Made by a program: the position numbers and the translations under genes. From Vicugna pacos (lineage: Eukaryota > Chordata > Mammalia > Artiodactyla > Camelidae), in the NCBI RefSeq assembly GCF_048564905.1, contig NC_133014.1:14207136-14271135 (forward strand): a DNA stretch of 64,000 nt, written 5' to 3'. Of this stretch, positions 1-13,229 are shown piece by piece; positions within the stretch are counted from its first letter, which is position 1, and every line of letters begins with the position of its first letter. The notes below the pieces were generated by a model. That model ran no database searches, was not told the origin of the DNA, and was given only the letters and a program-made list of their open reading frames with translations.

Positions 1-2510
1 TAAAATGAATCTCTCTTTCATTTACTAAATATGCCTGTGAGTTTTCTTTTGACTTCAAGTGCACTTCAGTACACAACTAAGTGCCCTTCAAGTAGGTTTC
101 GAAGCCAGGCAGGTAATTTTCCCAGATGTGAAGGGAAGTACGCTCTGCTATGTAGTTTTTATTTCTGTTATTCAGGAGATTATACAACTTTCTGTAGATG
201 CCTCATCGTCCCGAGAGCAGGAATTTATTCTGTAGGTTATTAATATGGGACACACCCTTAAGAATAAACACTGCTATTAAAACTGAAATTCAGATTTGAA
301 AGAAATTTAGTGTCTTCATGTAGAAATCCTTATTTTTATCTGCTGTGCACAGAGAATAAAGTTAAATAGCTAATAGTAGGCTAAAAATCACAGCAGGGAA
401 GGCTGAAGACAGACTAAATCCCTTTTGAGAAAAGTAGATGGCTTGAGAAAGTGTTATCTTATATACCACCACTTTCTATTGAGTTCAAGGACATAGAGGC
501 ACACGTCGTTTGTGATAATCGCGTCTGTTTCCCACACATTCGGCTTATAAACCATCATCATGAATAGCAAATGTGCCCAGCAGTATTTATTTATGTCTAT
601 AATTCTTTCAAACATCTTTTGGTAATGTGTCCATAGCATGTATAAGTCAATCATTTAAAAGCACGCATCTGCAAACCTGGGCTAATACTGAAATTTTACA
701 CTTTCAGAGACTCCCAACTGAATGGGTTTTGGAGTAGAATTACTGGATTTTATCACCCAGAAGCTACCGGAGAAAGATTACAGCTACCGCGGAGAGAATG
801 TAAAATGCTTGTGACTCCTGGATATTCTGAATCTACCTTCCCCATCTACGGCTGTTCATGTAGTACAAAAGAAAGGCTAACATAAATCAAGAAATATTTA
901 TACAGACACACACTTTCACAAAACAGAAACAAGCAGAAAAAAGCATACTCTACTTTCTGTGGAGAAGAAAACTGCTGGTTTTATTATTGAAATTACTGTT
1001 TACACAACACATAATTGCTAACAGTGGCACTCCACTGATACAGACGTAAATCTGAAAGAAAAAGAGACAGCTCTGCCGTCGAAACATGTGAATGTGATTT
1101 CTGGCTTAAAACGATTGCTATTTCAGACCCATGCTGTCACAGTTTGTAAAATCAGAGCACAGTATACATATAGGAATAGGAAATGAGCTCAAAGATCTAA
1201 CAAACCTTCTGTAATTGATTTTGTAGTAATTAATTCTCAATAAAATATATTTAATTTGATATGAAAATAGGAGCTAATCTGTTAGCATTTTCTGGGGAAC
1301 AAAGCTGCTCAAGGTGTAATGGTCTTTGTATAAATACTGCCACAGACCTGGGCACACTAGGCAGTTAGTGATTCTGAGAATTATGAAGATGAAGGTGATA
1401 ATATGCCAAATCATAGAATAAGAGTTCCAAATGCATGAGAAGCTCTATGCACCACTATACGTATCCCAGTGAAAAATGTATTTATGTTTTTGTATTTACG
1501 CAACCAAACATTCTACTAAGGATTTAGTTTTCAATTTCTACAAGGTATCTTCTTGTTGTGTAAAACTCACTGAAAGAAAAAAAATCAGGGAAGATATATA
1601 ACGTGTTGCCTGAAGGAGAATGGAATATAAGAGGCAAAGTTACATTCTGGAAGACCCCATAATAAAGTTAAAGTTATAATAAATAATAAGAGAAGCTTTA
1701 AAGATAATATGTTAGCATAATTTCTTTTTTCCTAAATACCTGTAATAAGAAAGTAGAACCATATAGGAAATTAAGAAATTAAATAAAACAAGGCATGGAC
1801 TCTAATAAAAACAGAAAGTTGTGTAAGGAAACATACACTTAATATCAGAGCCAGCTGAATGACATCGTTATCATCATAAAAATTAATTAGCAAATTATCA
1901 GGAATTATCTCCATTAGAATTTTGAGAGAAAAATGGATTTTGGGGGGAGAAAGATTAGCTATAGGAGCGAAGTTCTTCACTTGAGTTGATAAAGCGTAAA
2001 GTAACAGTACATTATTTAGAAATATTAAAGTATATACTTACTATAAATAGTCAAAAATATTAAAATTGTACATGAGCATTTAGCCCCTGATTTAGCTGCC
2101 TCCACTTCTCCTCCCCTCAGCATTTCCTTCTCCTACCATTCCATGTATAAAAATATAAACATATCCACACGGCCAATTGTGATTAGGCTGGGAGGGCATA
2201 GAGAATTCCTATTTTGACCATGTGCTTCTTACTCCGCATTTTAAAATAATGTGCAAACATTCTACAAAATACTTTAAAAAGTAAAGGCAAATGATATATT
2301 AAACTAAAAATAGCAGAATTCGAGAGTCATAAACAGTGTAAAAACTGCAGAAAGGAAGACAAACAAAAAAGGGTCCTTTTTTTTAAAAAAGGGAATTTTA
2401 AAAAATTTGGATAAACAATGAGTTTGTGTGTGATTTTGGAAAAAAAGAGTCAATGGGAAGACTAGGGAGATGCACTAAGCCAGATCGCAGAGTTGAGGAA
2501 TGAATGGGGT
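1..2510. other. Unassigned AT-rich unique DNA
   Basis: No gene, known repeat or RNA is recognised here. The frames are short and show no domain. The stretch is AT-rich with scattered short A and T runs, typical of mammalian intergenic DNA. Very old, unrecognisable repeats may be present. Confidence 0.6.
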
Positions 2511-2834
2511 GCGTTGATGTTAACTGTCAATCTCTTTAATGGCTAGTGGGGCAGAGAGAAGACAGAGGACCATCTGATGCTGTGAAGCAGCGGGGATGGA
2601 CAACACAGAGGTAGTGGCTGACGGGTCGCTAACAGGAGGATGGGGAGATACTCTGCTCACCTGACAAAATGGAAGGGTCAGGGACATAAGGGAGGCTGGA
2701 GGTGGAATGGCAAGTTGTAACAGCATCAGGGTGATATCCTGCATTACTTTTCTGGGACCAAAGATTTGCTGTTCTCTGAGAGCAAGCGCTGATCACGAGT
2801 GCTGACACAGGAGACGGATCTGAAGGCCCTCTGG

Positions 2835-2930
2835 AGGCAGACCCTTGGCCATTCTACGTTCTATTGTATCTCTGGGGTGCCACTTCAAGTCTTGCATACA
2901 AATGTCCAATAAATGGGTTTTGAATGAATA
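2835..2930 (+). mobile_element. L2-like LINE 3' end relic
   Basis: The segment ends in a word close to the L2 3' terminus (CAATAAATGGGTTTTGAATG, compared with the L2 form that reads as an AATAAATG followed by TTGAATGAA). An A-rich stretch follows. The 320 bases upstream (2510-2830) are GC-richer and were not assigned. A MIR or an unrelated polyadenylated retrocopy is possible. The call rests on recalled consensus. Confidence 0.4.
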
Positions 2931-5185
2931 TATAAGAAGAAAAAACACCCCTAAAGAAAAAGAGAAAAGCTAAATCTGGCTATGCAAATAGTAACACATT
3001 TGTTGACAACTTTGAGGCTCCAATTTTTCATTATTTCCTCCATGGTAATTTTTTTCTACCTTTAAGTAGGCCTTTCAAATATTTTAAAAAGTAGAGAGAA
3101 GGCTGGCATCATGGACACGTGATCTGTGCTGATTTCCAGGACCCTAGGTGATCTGGAAGGCGGGAAACTGATTTAATGCTCTGCTGTTACAGATTTGAAA
3201 TTCTTAAAACAATTTACAAAGGGGTCCCACATTTTCTTTTTACACTGGATTCCACAATTTACGTAGCTGCTCATCACTAAGGGATCAAGAAAAGTTTCTT
3301 GTCATTAGAAGCGTCTTTCTTTGCTGTGCACAGTTTTTGCATCAGTACGTTTTGTATTAAATTGTTTAATCAAGAATTTTTCTTTGTGTTCTGGAACATT
3401 TCAAATCTTTTGATCTTGCTACAAGTACATCATAAGCACGTTATTATCAAATACATTTCTCCATTATAATAATGTTATATAATTAGAGGTTAATATGTTT
3501 CACTTGACCCAAAACCATAGATGTATTTGGCCCATCTTTGAAGATTTCTCATTTTCTTCTTCCCACGTTCTTCCCCCATCACCAACCCCAAATGGTTGAA
3601 TCTGTCTCTGTGGACTTTAATTTTAAAGTTTTGTGTCATGAGCCCTTTTGAGAAGAGAGTTTAAGTGATTAAGCCTCTCCCTAAATACATGCTCACATAT
3701 ACATGACTAACACATACAGTTGAATAAAGCATTTGTTGCATCTCAAATCGTGATTCACATTTACAAAATTTCTGATCAGAAGCCTCCATTATTCCTTCGG
3801 ATCATGTGTTCTGCTCTGTCTTTTCCTTATTGAGTCTAATTCTGCATTAAACTAAACAGAACTAATACAATTGTGCCTAGTGGATAGAACTTAATAGGAA
3901 GGGAAAAATTCGGGGTATAGAATGGGGTTTGAAGTCCTGAAACTTTAAACTTTGATTCAAAGTAAAAACTGACGTGCACCTAAAATCTACACCCTCCACA
4001 CCTTCCCCAGTCTATTTCCTAACTTCTTACCACTTGTAAACACTGACACTGCTGAGGATAAATACATTTCTCCCCAAGAAATCTGAGATCTGGAACTGCT
4101 GCTGTCTTGCAAAATATATTTCTACAAAGGGAATGGATTTGGGGAGAAAGTTAAATCCTTTCTGAGGAACTGCATTTTGTCACATGCCATGATTTATTTT
4201 GTCAGGAAAATAGATTCTATGAAGTACTATAAGTCCCTTTGGCAAGAAAATTCATTTAGTCAAAAACTTTAATCTATCCTGGTGACAAAATTCTCTCTTT
4301 AGTTTATTGCTTAAAAATTGAGTTTTATAACTTCCATGCACTTTGCAAAAAAAACAAGATTGCCATTTTATGAGGATCTTATGGCAATCCTAGGTCACAT
4401 AAAAAGTAATTGATCACTATGTAGGAATTGAGATTTTGTGTCTTAAAAATGGGTGGTTAGTTGTGAGGTACCTAAGTATTTTTTTCTCTAAAATATGTGA
4501 GCATTTTAAATGATTCCTCATGAAGTTTTAAATCTGCAGATCTCAAAACAGCCACAATATCCTTTAATGACATATTGGTCATTAAAGTTTCTTATGCTAA
4601 AGCTAAGTTTTCTAACTCTCTTTAAAAAGAAAAAAAAAACACCTAAACTTTTGTCATCTAAGTCACCGTAAAAATAAATTTACTCCACAGAATAAAATTT
4701 GAATATCTGGTATTCTAAATCAGGTACAATGATTACTCTTTTGGAACTCTTAATAAGAACCTCACTTCTCTACACATCTCCAGGCTGATTTAGCCAAGTT
4801 TATTGCTCTTGGTAAGTAAAATATATTTTAATATAATTTGTTTCCTTTAAAATCCTAGGTATTTAATTGGAAACATTTAAAATACATTATAATATATAAG
4901 GGTCCATAGGTTTTACCAGATTGCTGGAAGGGTCTACGAAATAAAAAATGATAAAGAATACCTATTTGGGAATTTTTCCTTAAAAGTAAGCTTATGCCGT
5001 GGCTGCCATGCATGCCCTTATACAGGGACTGAAGTCATTCATACGTAACACTGAATTCAGGTTTTTCTCTTGGTCTGATCGAGCCCACACTTGCATCTGT
5101 AATGTTATAAATACGTTACGCTCTTTCCCTCAGGGATTGCAGCAGTGAGCCCCTCGATCTCGGTGTTAGTGTCCTAGCTGCACGA
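2931..5185. other. Unassigned AT-rich unique DNA
   Basis: No gene or family recognised. It contains a small perfect hairpin at 4562-4587 and a weaker one at about 4358-4392 (GATTGCCAT pairing with ATGGCAATC). Frames are short and have no recognisable domain. Confidence 0.55.
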
Positions 5186-5189
5186 TGCC

Positions 5190-5705
5190 ACTGCCTACAG
5201 CTCTTGTTTCAGGGGAGAACGAACCTGACTGCATGTTAGATCTGCTCCTTTGCCTCTAACCCCGCGCTCTGCTTCCTGTGCTGAGTCACGCTGCTTCTGC
5301 GCCTTTTGCAAAAGTATGTTATCGATAGCCTGAAATATACAGGACAGCCCATTCTCAAGGCTCTGACCTTTAAGGATATAACCCTTTTCCATTCAAATAG
5401 AGATAAAATGTTGCATAACAGAGAATAACATTTGTCTTGTTGGAGGTTTACCAGGACATCATGACCTTGTAACAAGGAATTTGAACACCAAGAAGTTTGC
5501 AACAACCAACCACATCCCCTACCCTTTTTAGTCTTTTCACTTGGGTAAGATGGTTCTCTGAGGCATCAGTCCCCCATCTTCTCAGTCTGCTGGCTTTCTG
5601 AATAGAGTCGTAATTTCTTGCCCCAACACCTCATCTCCCGATTTAATGGCCTACAGTGCAATGAGCAGGATCAGTTTGGACTCAGTAACACTTTGGGTGG
5701 TCATT
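5190..5705 (+). mobile_element. Fossil class I ERV-type LTR
   Basis: The segment resembles gammaretrovirus-like LTRs of laurasiatherian mammals. It has a U3-like part with a TGCTGAGTCACGC word, a polyadenylation-like region near 5600, and a U5-like end reading CAACACCTCATCTCCCGATT then a GAGCAG and AGTAACA word. The 3' edge near 5700 is followed by a TTTGGGTGG word like the start of an internal region. It is a decayed fossil. Family name not settled. Confidence 0.5.
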
Positions 5706-5995
5706 AGGGAAGAACTGGAGATGACCTACATGGTACCATGGCATCAAATCTTCCAAAAACCCAACAGCCCAACCTAACCTGGTCTTCCAGTTAGGTCATG
5801 GCCCACATGATGGCCATGGTGTGACACTTGACTTAGGCAATGTCCTGTCTACCAACTTTGATTATGAGCGCCTTCTAGGGTGTTTTGGACACTTCTCAGA
5901 GTCTGTTGATTACCATTGGGATCTACTTCCTGAATAAACATCTTGAAACCAAGGTCCTCTAAAATCTAGTCCCCTTACTGAGTGTATGAGTAATC
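5706..5995. other. Unassigned, possible ERV-internal remnant
   Basis: Lies between two LTR-like segments on the same strand. No recognisable retroviral protein domain is visible. It could be internal leader sequence of the left element or plain unique DNA. Confidence 0.3.
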
Positions 5996-5999
5996 CTTC

Positions 6000-6455
6000 T
6001 ATCCAAAACTTTATTTCCTTTCTTGTCCCCTCTGATCGCAATCCTGCGCTAACTGAACACTAACCAATCAGAATCAGATGACTAAACATGCTGTTGTTGA
6101 TAACATCATTAATGCACTAAAATTGCTATTACAAACATCATCATTAACGTACCAACGCAGGTTGTTTCTCCCAGGCAAGATGAGCTAACAGACCCCTGAG
6201 TCTTGGACCACCTGGCCTGAGAATTGTAAATCAGAGACACCCTGGCTTCCAAAACTATAAGAAATGTCACAGAAATGCCACAGATGATAGGATTAAACCC
6301 AGCCTCTTTGTTTTTCACCCTTTAAAAAAAACCTAAGTCAAAGATCAAGTTCGTGTGGACCTGAGACTTGTCTCCACTGCCCTGCTTGGCACCCTGCAAA
6401 TAAATCCTTGCTTTGCTGCAAACATCCACTGGCAGAGTTTGGAATTCTCTGCTGA
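6000..6455 (+). mobile_element. Second fossil ERV-type LTR
   Basis: LTR character comes from an ACCAATCAGAATCAGA CCAAT-type word near 6063, an AAATAAATCCTTGCTTTGCTG polyadenylation/R region near 6398-6418, and a CTCTGCTGAGGCC word just after it. It differs from the LTR at 5190-5705, so the two are not obviously a matching pair. A decayed fossil, family not settled. Confidence 0.45.
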
Positions 6456-7715
6456 GGCCACACCAACCCTTGCTCAATTGCATTCTTACCATTCTTGGCA
6501 TTTAGAAAAGCTTGAACACGTTCTATAGCATTCATGCCAGGATAATAAATTCGGAAAGAGTAACAAGAGAATCGAGAAAGAGATGCATCCACTCATGTTC
6601 AATTGTGGAAATGTGGTATTTCCTGTTCTTTAAATGTTATGGTTGGTTTGCTCAGGACAACTCTGCTTTATATTTATGATCTTTAAGTTAACGCTGAAAT
6701 TTTTGTTTGTTGAACAGCTGCATTTTTCTGTTTAAAGTTATAAATGTCTATTTCATTTTCCCATGTTCTCGTAATCTTCCACAGTTTCTGTATTTTCTGT
6801 ATCTGTGATATAGTCAGAGTTTGTTTAGATTTTTTTTCCATGTCCACTAATTTGGAAGGTATTTTGCCTTTAGGTCGTGACACCAATGTCTAGAGCTTTA
6901 CATAATATACTTAAATCTATATATTTATGTTTATATAGCTCGTTTATGACTCTGGTGATACATTCAAATCTGTCTTTCTAAAATGGCCAGTTTCACTAAC
7001 GTAATACTGCACATGGACACTGAATATAAAAGATAAATTATTGACTGTCTACATATCCATAATTTATGTTTTCTCTCTGTTATTTTTGTTAATCTATTTA
7101 TTCTGGGATTTTGGCTTTGTCTATTATTGTCAATCTAGTTATTTTTGAATTTAGATATCTTACTGCATTTTTGTGATAGCTGAATAAATTATTTTTTAAA
7201 CAAAGCCCCACGTTGACATCACGATTTAAACTGAGCCTATCTTTAGCTGTTCTAAATGTGCTGTGTTGATGATTTCACACAAAGCTTCACAACTTGCTGA
7301 TCCCTTTGTTTCTTTTTTTTTTTTAATTTACACTCTGTGGGAGCAGGGAGAGTAATACATTTCACAATCTTTTGTATTGCTGTTATTGTATGACTGTTTA
7401 CTTTATGAAAAACAATAAATTGGTAAGATTTATTTTGGGACTTGAACTCTTGAAAGTTACTCTTTGCTGTGAATTATTTGTATAGAAGATGAATCAGAAA
7501 CTACCCTGAATTTCTTTCCTTTTTAGTTAACATTTTTCTTATAAGTAAGTGGTTATTCACTTAATTAGAAAGAATATATTTCTATTCTAGTCTTTTGTTA
7601 ATTTTCTTAGGGAAGAAAAAAAAACTACATTTTTTTTTTAGGATGCTAATAAAAACACGTATCTTCTTGTGTTTGAGAAAAATTCCTGTACGTATGTATA
7701 TATATTTTTTTTCCC
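6456..7715. other. Unassigned T-rich DNA, possibly L1-derived
   Basis: T-rich on the plus strand, as expected of a minus-strand LINE, but I could not match a defined part of L1. No gene is visible. It may be the decayed 3' part of the old L1 that is recognisable further right. Confidence 0.35.
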
Positions 7716-7719
7716 ACAA

Positions 7720-8175
7720 ATGATCGTTATCCTTCATAAGACATCAGAAATTTTGGTGTGATGAACTCTGCCCTCCAGAGTTACCACTTTCTTTTTACCG
7801 GCAACGATTTTCCTGGCCATTTTGTTTATTAAGCTTACCATTTATGGACTGTGTTTTTAGTGTCAAATGTAAAACTCTTTAGCCCTACATCCTGAGGTTT
7901 GTCTCATGTTTTTCTAAAAGTTTTATAGTTTTATATTTTACACATAAATTCATGATCTATTTTGTGAGACATATCTTGATTAATTTATTTTTTTGCTTTA
8001 CAGATGTACAATAATCCAGCCTCATTTGTTCAGAAAGCCATCCCTTTTCCATTTAATTTCTTCTGTATCTTTACCCAAAATAAATTGGATGTATTTGTTT
8101 GGTTCTATTTCTGAGTTCTCTACTCTCTTACACTGACCACATATCTATCTTTTGGCCAAAAATCACAGTCTTAAT
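7720..8175 (-). mobile_element. Old L1 ORF2 fragment
   Basis: Read on the minus strand, this follows the C-terminal half of L1 ORF2. The plus strand has the familiar antisense words AGTTTTATAGTTTTATATTT, then CATGATCTATTTTGTGAG, and a CAGCCTCATTTGTTCAGAAA segment near 8019. It is strongly diverged and has no long frame. It abuts another L1-like segment on the right. Confidence 0.55.
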
Positions 8176-9890
8176 TTCTGTCCTGAACGGACATTCATTC
8201 AGGATGAAATTCTGCACGGGCAGTTTTTCATCACTTAAAATAGATGCCATTTTATTCCAGCCTCTGTAGTTTCTTTTGAGATATTTGTCATCTGAACTGT
8301 TGTTTTCCTATAGGTAATGGGCTGGCTCTTTCTCACTGCTTTCGGGATTTTATCATTGTCTCCAATTTTCTCAAACTTAACTCTCTTGTGTCTTGGCATG
8401 TTTTTTTTTCAAGTATCTAAACTGGGGTTCACTCACTTTCTTGCATCTATAGTTTTATGGCTTTGCTAAATTGGGGACATTTTCACTATTAATTTTTTGG
8501 ATTACTTTTTGGTGACACTTCTCCTTCTGAGATCCCAATGACATAAATGTTTAATCTTTGTCATAGTAAAATTCAACATGTCTCTGAAACTCTCCCCATT
8601 TTTTCTGAGTCTATTTCTCCCTTTTTCTTTTCTTTTCTTTTTCTTTTTTTAAGTTGCTTTTTGGGGTAGGGTAACTAGGTTTATTTACTTATTTATTCTT
8701 AGAGGAGGGACTGCAGATTCAGTCCAGGAGGTCGTGCATGTTAAGCACACGCTCTACCATTTTTTCTCCCTTTTTTTTAAGGTTGGTTAATTTCTGTTCC
8801 TCTGTCTTCAGTGTCACTGATATTTCCTTCTGCGCTCTCCATTCCACTGTGGAAGGATTCATGGAGTTTTGTGTTTTTGTTTCAGTTTGGTTTGGGCTTT
8901 CTTAGTTCTAAGCTCTCTGTGTCTTCTTTTTTATCTCCTATTGATTTGCTGAAACTTTTCAATTCTTTATCGCTTGTTTCAAATATACCTGCAATTGCTC
9001 ACTAAAATATTTGTATAACGCTCCTTTAAACCCTTGTCAGATAATTCCAGCATCTCTGTACCCTTGGTGTCACCTTCTGTTGATTGTCTTTTCTCATTCA
9101 AGTTGAGAACGTCACTGTTCTTTGTATGATGAATGACTTGTAATTAAAATCTAGATGTTTTAGGTATTATGTTAGGAAACTCTGGATCTTCATTCAATTC
9201 TGTGCTTTAGCTATCCAGACATTACAACTGCAGGAGAAGGAGATGTCTCCATTTACCGTCCTGTGGGAGAAAAATTCCAAGTTCTCCCCCTTGACGTTCA
9301 TTGACACCTGGGACAGGGAAGAAGTCCTTGTCACTGCTGGGTGAGAGTGGGAATTTAGGCTCCCTGCTGAGCCATACCTCCTTGGCTGGGAGGGGAAAGG
9401 GCACCTTGTTATTGCTCCTTACTTGGCTTCCACTGACACTGCAAGGAAAGGGTGTCCCTACCACTGAGTAGCTGGAAAAATCATGGCATCTTACGAGGCT
9501 TTGCCTGAAGCAACCCCAGTGAGGGGAGTAAGGGGTTGTAAGTAACATCCTGTTACTTAGGGGCAGAAGTCTGAGTTCCCCACCTGGTCTCCACTGGCAT
9601 GTCAGGGTGGAGGGTGTCTTGCTGAGTTTGGAACAAAGTTTACTCTCCTCATTCAGCTTTCTTTAATACCACCTCTTCGCTGGGGGGTTCGAGATACCTC
9701 GCACAGCCTGGTGAGCACACAAGTCTAGGACCCCCGCTCAACCTTTGTTGGACAGCTTTCTGGGTTGCTGAATTTTCCAGTATCCTAACTGGGAACTCAC
9801 CACCATGTCCTGCCCAAGAATCAAGTTTCCTAACAGATTTTTCAGCTTCTTTCTATTTTTAATATTCTCAAGTCTGTTTCATTTATAATA
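8176..9890 (-). mobile_element. Old L1M-type noncoding region
   Basis: The plus strand follows a recurrent mammalian L1M-type sequence: CTTGTCAGATAATTCCAGCA at 9035, then TTGATTGTCTTTTCTCATTC, a region with imperfect repeats of a 'CCACTGACAC' type word, and 'GGCTCCCTGCTGA'. I believe this is the untranslated 5' part of an old L1M element in minus orientation, but the position within the element is uncertain. A camelid-type SINE is inserted at 8627-8762. Confidence 0.55.
8627..8762 (-). mobile_element. tRNA-derived SINE, camelid type, 5'-truncated
   Basis: On the minus strand the element has a partial tRNA-like head (GTAGAGCGTGTGCTTAAC, then a degenerate B-box region) followed by an A/T-rich tail containing TAAATAAATAAGTAAAT. 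It is flanked by a 13-base direct repeat, TTTCTCCCTTTTT, at 8614-8626 and 8763-8775. The tRNA 5' terminus is missing, so the A box is incomplete. It lies inside old L1 sequence and is therefore younger than it. Confidence 0.75.
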
Positions 9891-11105
9891 TCCAGGGGTT
9901 TTCAGTTCTATGTTGTGAGTAATGGAGAAAAGTATGCCCAATTTATTTTTCCATAACTGAAATTTGGAAGAACATTTTGTGGGTAACCTTTTTTGCTCAT
10001 GGAAAATTTCTATAACCTTTCACTGAGAATCGAAATGACAGTTTTTACATAAAGTATGAATTATATATGTATTACTGGACAAGGAGGCTAATGGCAAGAT
10101 TTGAATATGAGAGTCAAAAAAAAAAGAGTCCTAAATAACAGAGTTGAAAAAGTAGTAAAACTGACCTAAACTTATATTTAGGGAAATCTTGAGGGTCAAT
10201 ATGGTATAACTAAGAATATCTGATGGGTTCAATAGATGAAGGGAAAATCACAATTGGGAGTGAGATTAAAATTTTAGGATCACAGTCAAAAATCAATACA
10301 ACGAAACTTAGTTAAAAGGAAATAAAAGGGAGTCGTCCTTTGTAAAACTAGTGCTTGTTTTACGGATGGCAGGTATTTGTCCTACCAGGCTCACCCTTTT
10401 TCCTTCTAGACACAAACTCTTCTTGGGTAATTTGCTTACATCTATCCTCTTTTTAAAAGATTCTTTTTCCAACAGCCCATGCAATGCAATGCAAAGAAAA
10501 ATGACGGATTCCATTTCCCAGGCATAGTTCTATAGAAAAGGAGACAAAATATGGTACAACTGGTCCAACAGAGCTGTCTTTCTTGATGCTTTGGGATTCT
10601 AATTTAAAAAAAAAAATTTTTTTTTTCTTGCAGTCTGCTGAGTTCCTGATTGGAGAGGCTGTATAAAGCAGAGAGAACTGAAGCAAAGCAAACCTAAATC
10701 CAAATAATAAAGAATCCTCTCCAAAAAAAGTTCAAGGTTCATGTGGCCTTGGAGCAACTGGGAGAGCAGAACAGCTCCTGACTTACCAGCTTCAAGAGCG
10801 AATCTTTCAGAAGGCACACTTCGATTATTGCCTGTGAACTTTATAACTTATTTCTCTTTGTTTATGGGAATTAGGTTTTTAAAAATGTTAATGAAACTCT
10901 CTCATTTAGATAAACGTCATTCTCTAAGTCCTCAAAATTCAGTACAGCAAATGGTATTGTTCACATCCCACCTCTTGACTTTCATTTTAAGATTTAAACT
11001 GTAATTGGTAGCCTTTTCTTGCAAAGCTTATAAGTTAAAAAAGAACAGAGTGTAAAGAAACAAGAAGTCTAAGTCTTGTTTTACAATTAATCAGCATATA
11101 AAGTG
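9891..11105. other. Unassigned unique DNA
   Basis: No family or gene recognised. It holds an A/T homopolymer junction at about 10602-10627 (a run of A directly followed by a run of T). Confidence 0.5.
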
Positions 11106-11107
11106 AC

Positions 11108-11181
11108 ATTTATATATATAGGGTCAATATGGTATATATTGACTCTATATATTTTATATATGATATGTGTGTGTGTATGTG

Positions 11182-11221
<40 letters not shown>

Positions 11222-11225
11222 CATC
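11108..11225. repeat. (TA)n/(TG)n low-complexity tract with hairpin
   Basis: Alternating TA and TG/CA blocks run from about 11111 to 11222. At 11115-11130 and 11136-11151 two 16-base arms pair with one G-T type mismatch around a 5-base loop (GGTAT). Confidence 0.8.
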
Positions 11226-13225
11226 AAGTAAGTGATAAAAAAACATAGTGGAGATAACATTCAAGACTAAATTTCTAATCAACTCAGAAAAAAGTGAAGT
11301 GCAACAATGGCAGGAGAAATAATAAAATGTACATAAATAACTGTTTAATGCAACAAGGTGAGATATTACAAGTCAAATTAAGGGTTTGTATCAAATACAA
11401 ATAATATAATAAATCACCTAGGAGATACAAGGTAGCAGAACTATGTTGGGCTCAGAAAGCTTCAGGAATGTTTAGGAAGTGCCCAGGGGAGAACGGAGAA
11501 GAAAATTACTCTAATTTTGAAATCAGCATATTAAAATTAATAGGGTGTTTTAAATATCAAAAATATAATGTTACAATAAGTTACATAAGGAACTAGAGGT
11601 TTACGGAATCCAGAAAGAAGACCTGTCACCCAGGGAGCTCATTTAATACAGGAAAGTGTCTTATTTTTGAAAAATAAATAAGCAAATAAATCCATTAATC
11701 AAGACTGGAAGAAAGTCTGGTTTTGCGTAGGTCATTAGTGACTCCAGACAGTAACATAGTGCAGTTGTGTGATGACACCAGTTGTAAAAATGCGGTGCTG
11801 ACCAAGAATGCTTGTTCAGTGCTAAATCTGCACTTCCACTCACTGGCCTTTTGGGATGACTCTCATCCCATCTCCACTCCTTTGTGATACATTTTTTGAG
11901 ACACAGGGGAAATTTTTGCTTGGAGAACGAATGTAGCTAGTTCTTACGAAAACCCTCAGGCACACCACAATTCTGATTCTCTATTACATCCTGTCTTGTG
12001 AAAAACAGAAAAAAAAAAAAAGGAGCTTTCCATTCTACAAAGATATTTGGAAAGGCGTTTTGATCGATTATGCCATCATTCTATACATATAAATGCCGAA
12101 ACAGTCGTCACTATGGAAGAAGAAAATAGGGTGTAGTTAGTTCTTTTATTTATCAAGTTGCTCCAATCCAAATATGGCCACTTTTTTCTAATCACCATTT
12201 TTTAATTGATGGGAAACTGTGTCTGGAAAATGTGAAATAAACTTTTATGTTTATCATTCTGCAAAATAGATGTTCCTACTCAATAAGGCTTTCTGTGTGT
12301 ATTAGAGATGCATGGGGCCAGGATTTTAAAAAATGTACATGAGGAGATAAACGGCTCGATAGAAACCTTTATATTAAATGTTCATACTCCTATATTTCCC
12401 ATAGCGGATGTACTCCCATTAAAAAACAGAATAACGAGCAGAAATTCATCCACTTGAAGCTGACATTTCAGAACTGGGGTCTGGAATTAGAACTCTTAAG
12501 CCAGGCATGTTCCAACGTAAGAGCATGAATCTCATGTTGTTTGGAACAAACTGAATTATCCATCTTCTAAGGTATAAGAGTAAAACTAAAGAACAGATGA
12601 CAAAATTCTAAATTAAGATCTATGATCTTATTGGACTCTATCTATAAAAGAAAGTTCAATTTCCCCCAAAGAAGGTAAAAATTAGTTTTTTGGGGAGAGT
12701 CTTTATATCAGTCATGCTAACATCATATGATCTCATCAACCATCATGCTGGCCAACATCCCGCTGGAATAGTATCATTCTCTAAATGTACCATGTTTATA
12801 AAATTCTTTTTTCAAAATCAAAAATTTTGTAGCTACTCAATGACTTGACATACATCACCATTTTATAAAGCTCAGATCAATGTATTTTCACAGAAAATGT
12901 TAGAGTACAAACTGAATGCTGGCTCAAATGAGCTCAGAAAGTTAATATAACAGCTGTTTACTACAAGGTCATTATTAAACCAATATTTAAAATTTTTAAA
13001 AAACCTATTTACATCGTCCCAGACACAGCAAAGGAAAAGTTGACCTCTGTAACACTTCAGCCCTCACCTGATGATGGATGCTACCAAGGAAAACATATCT
13101 GGAATCTTGAGGCATGAAAGAGAAAGTCTTCAGAAACATCAAATATTCTCTAAGAGTTGCCAAGGATAAATCATTACTGGAGAGATTTAACAATAAAACA
13201 TCTTGTAATAAACAGCCCATTTTTT
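11226..13225. other. Unassigned AT-rich unique DNA
   Basis: No gene, no confident repeat. A long A run is seen at about 12008-12021. Confidence 0.55.
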
Positions 13226-13229
13226 CAAC

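Noticed and set aside
10193-11136. The 16-base word GGGTCAATATGGTATA at 10193 and again at 11121
   Set aside because: A repeated AT-rich 16-mer is expected about once by chance in a window of this size, and no flanking similarity was seen.
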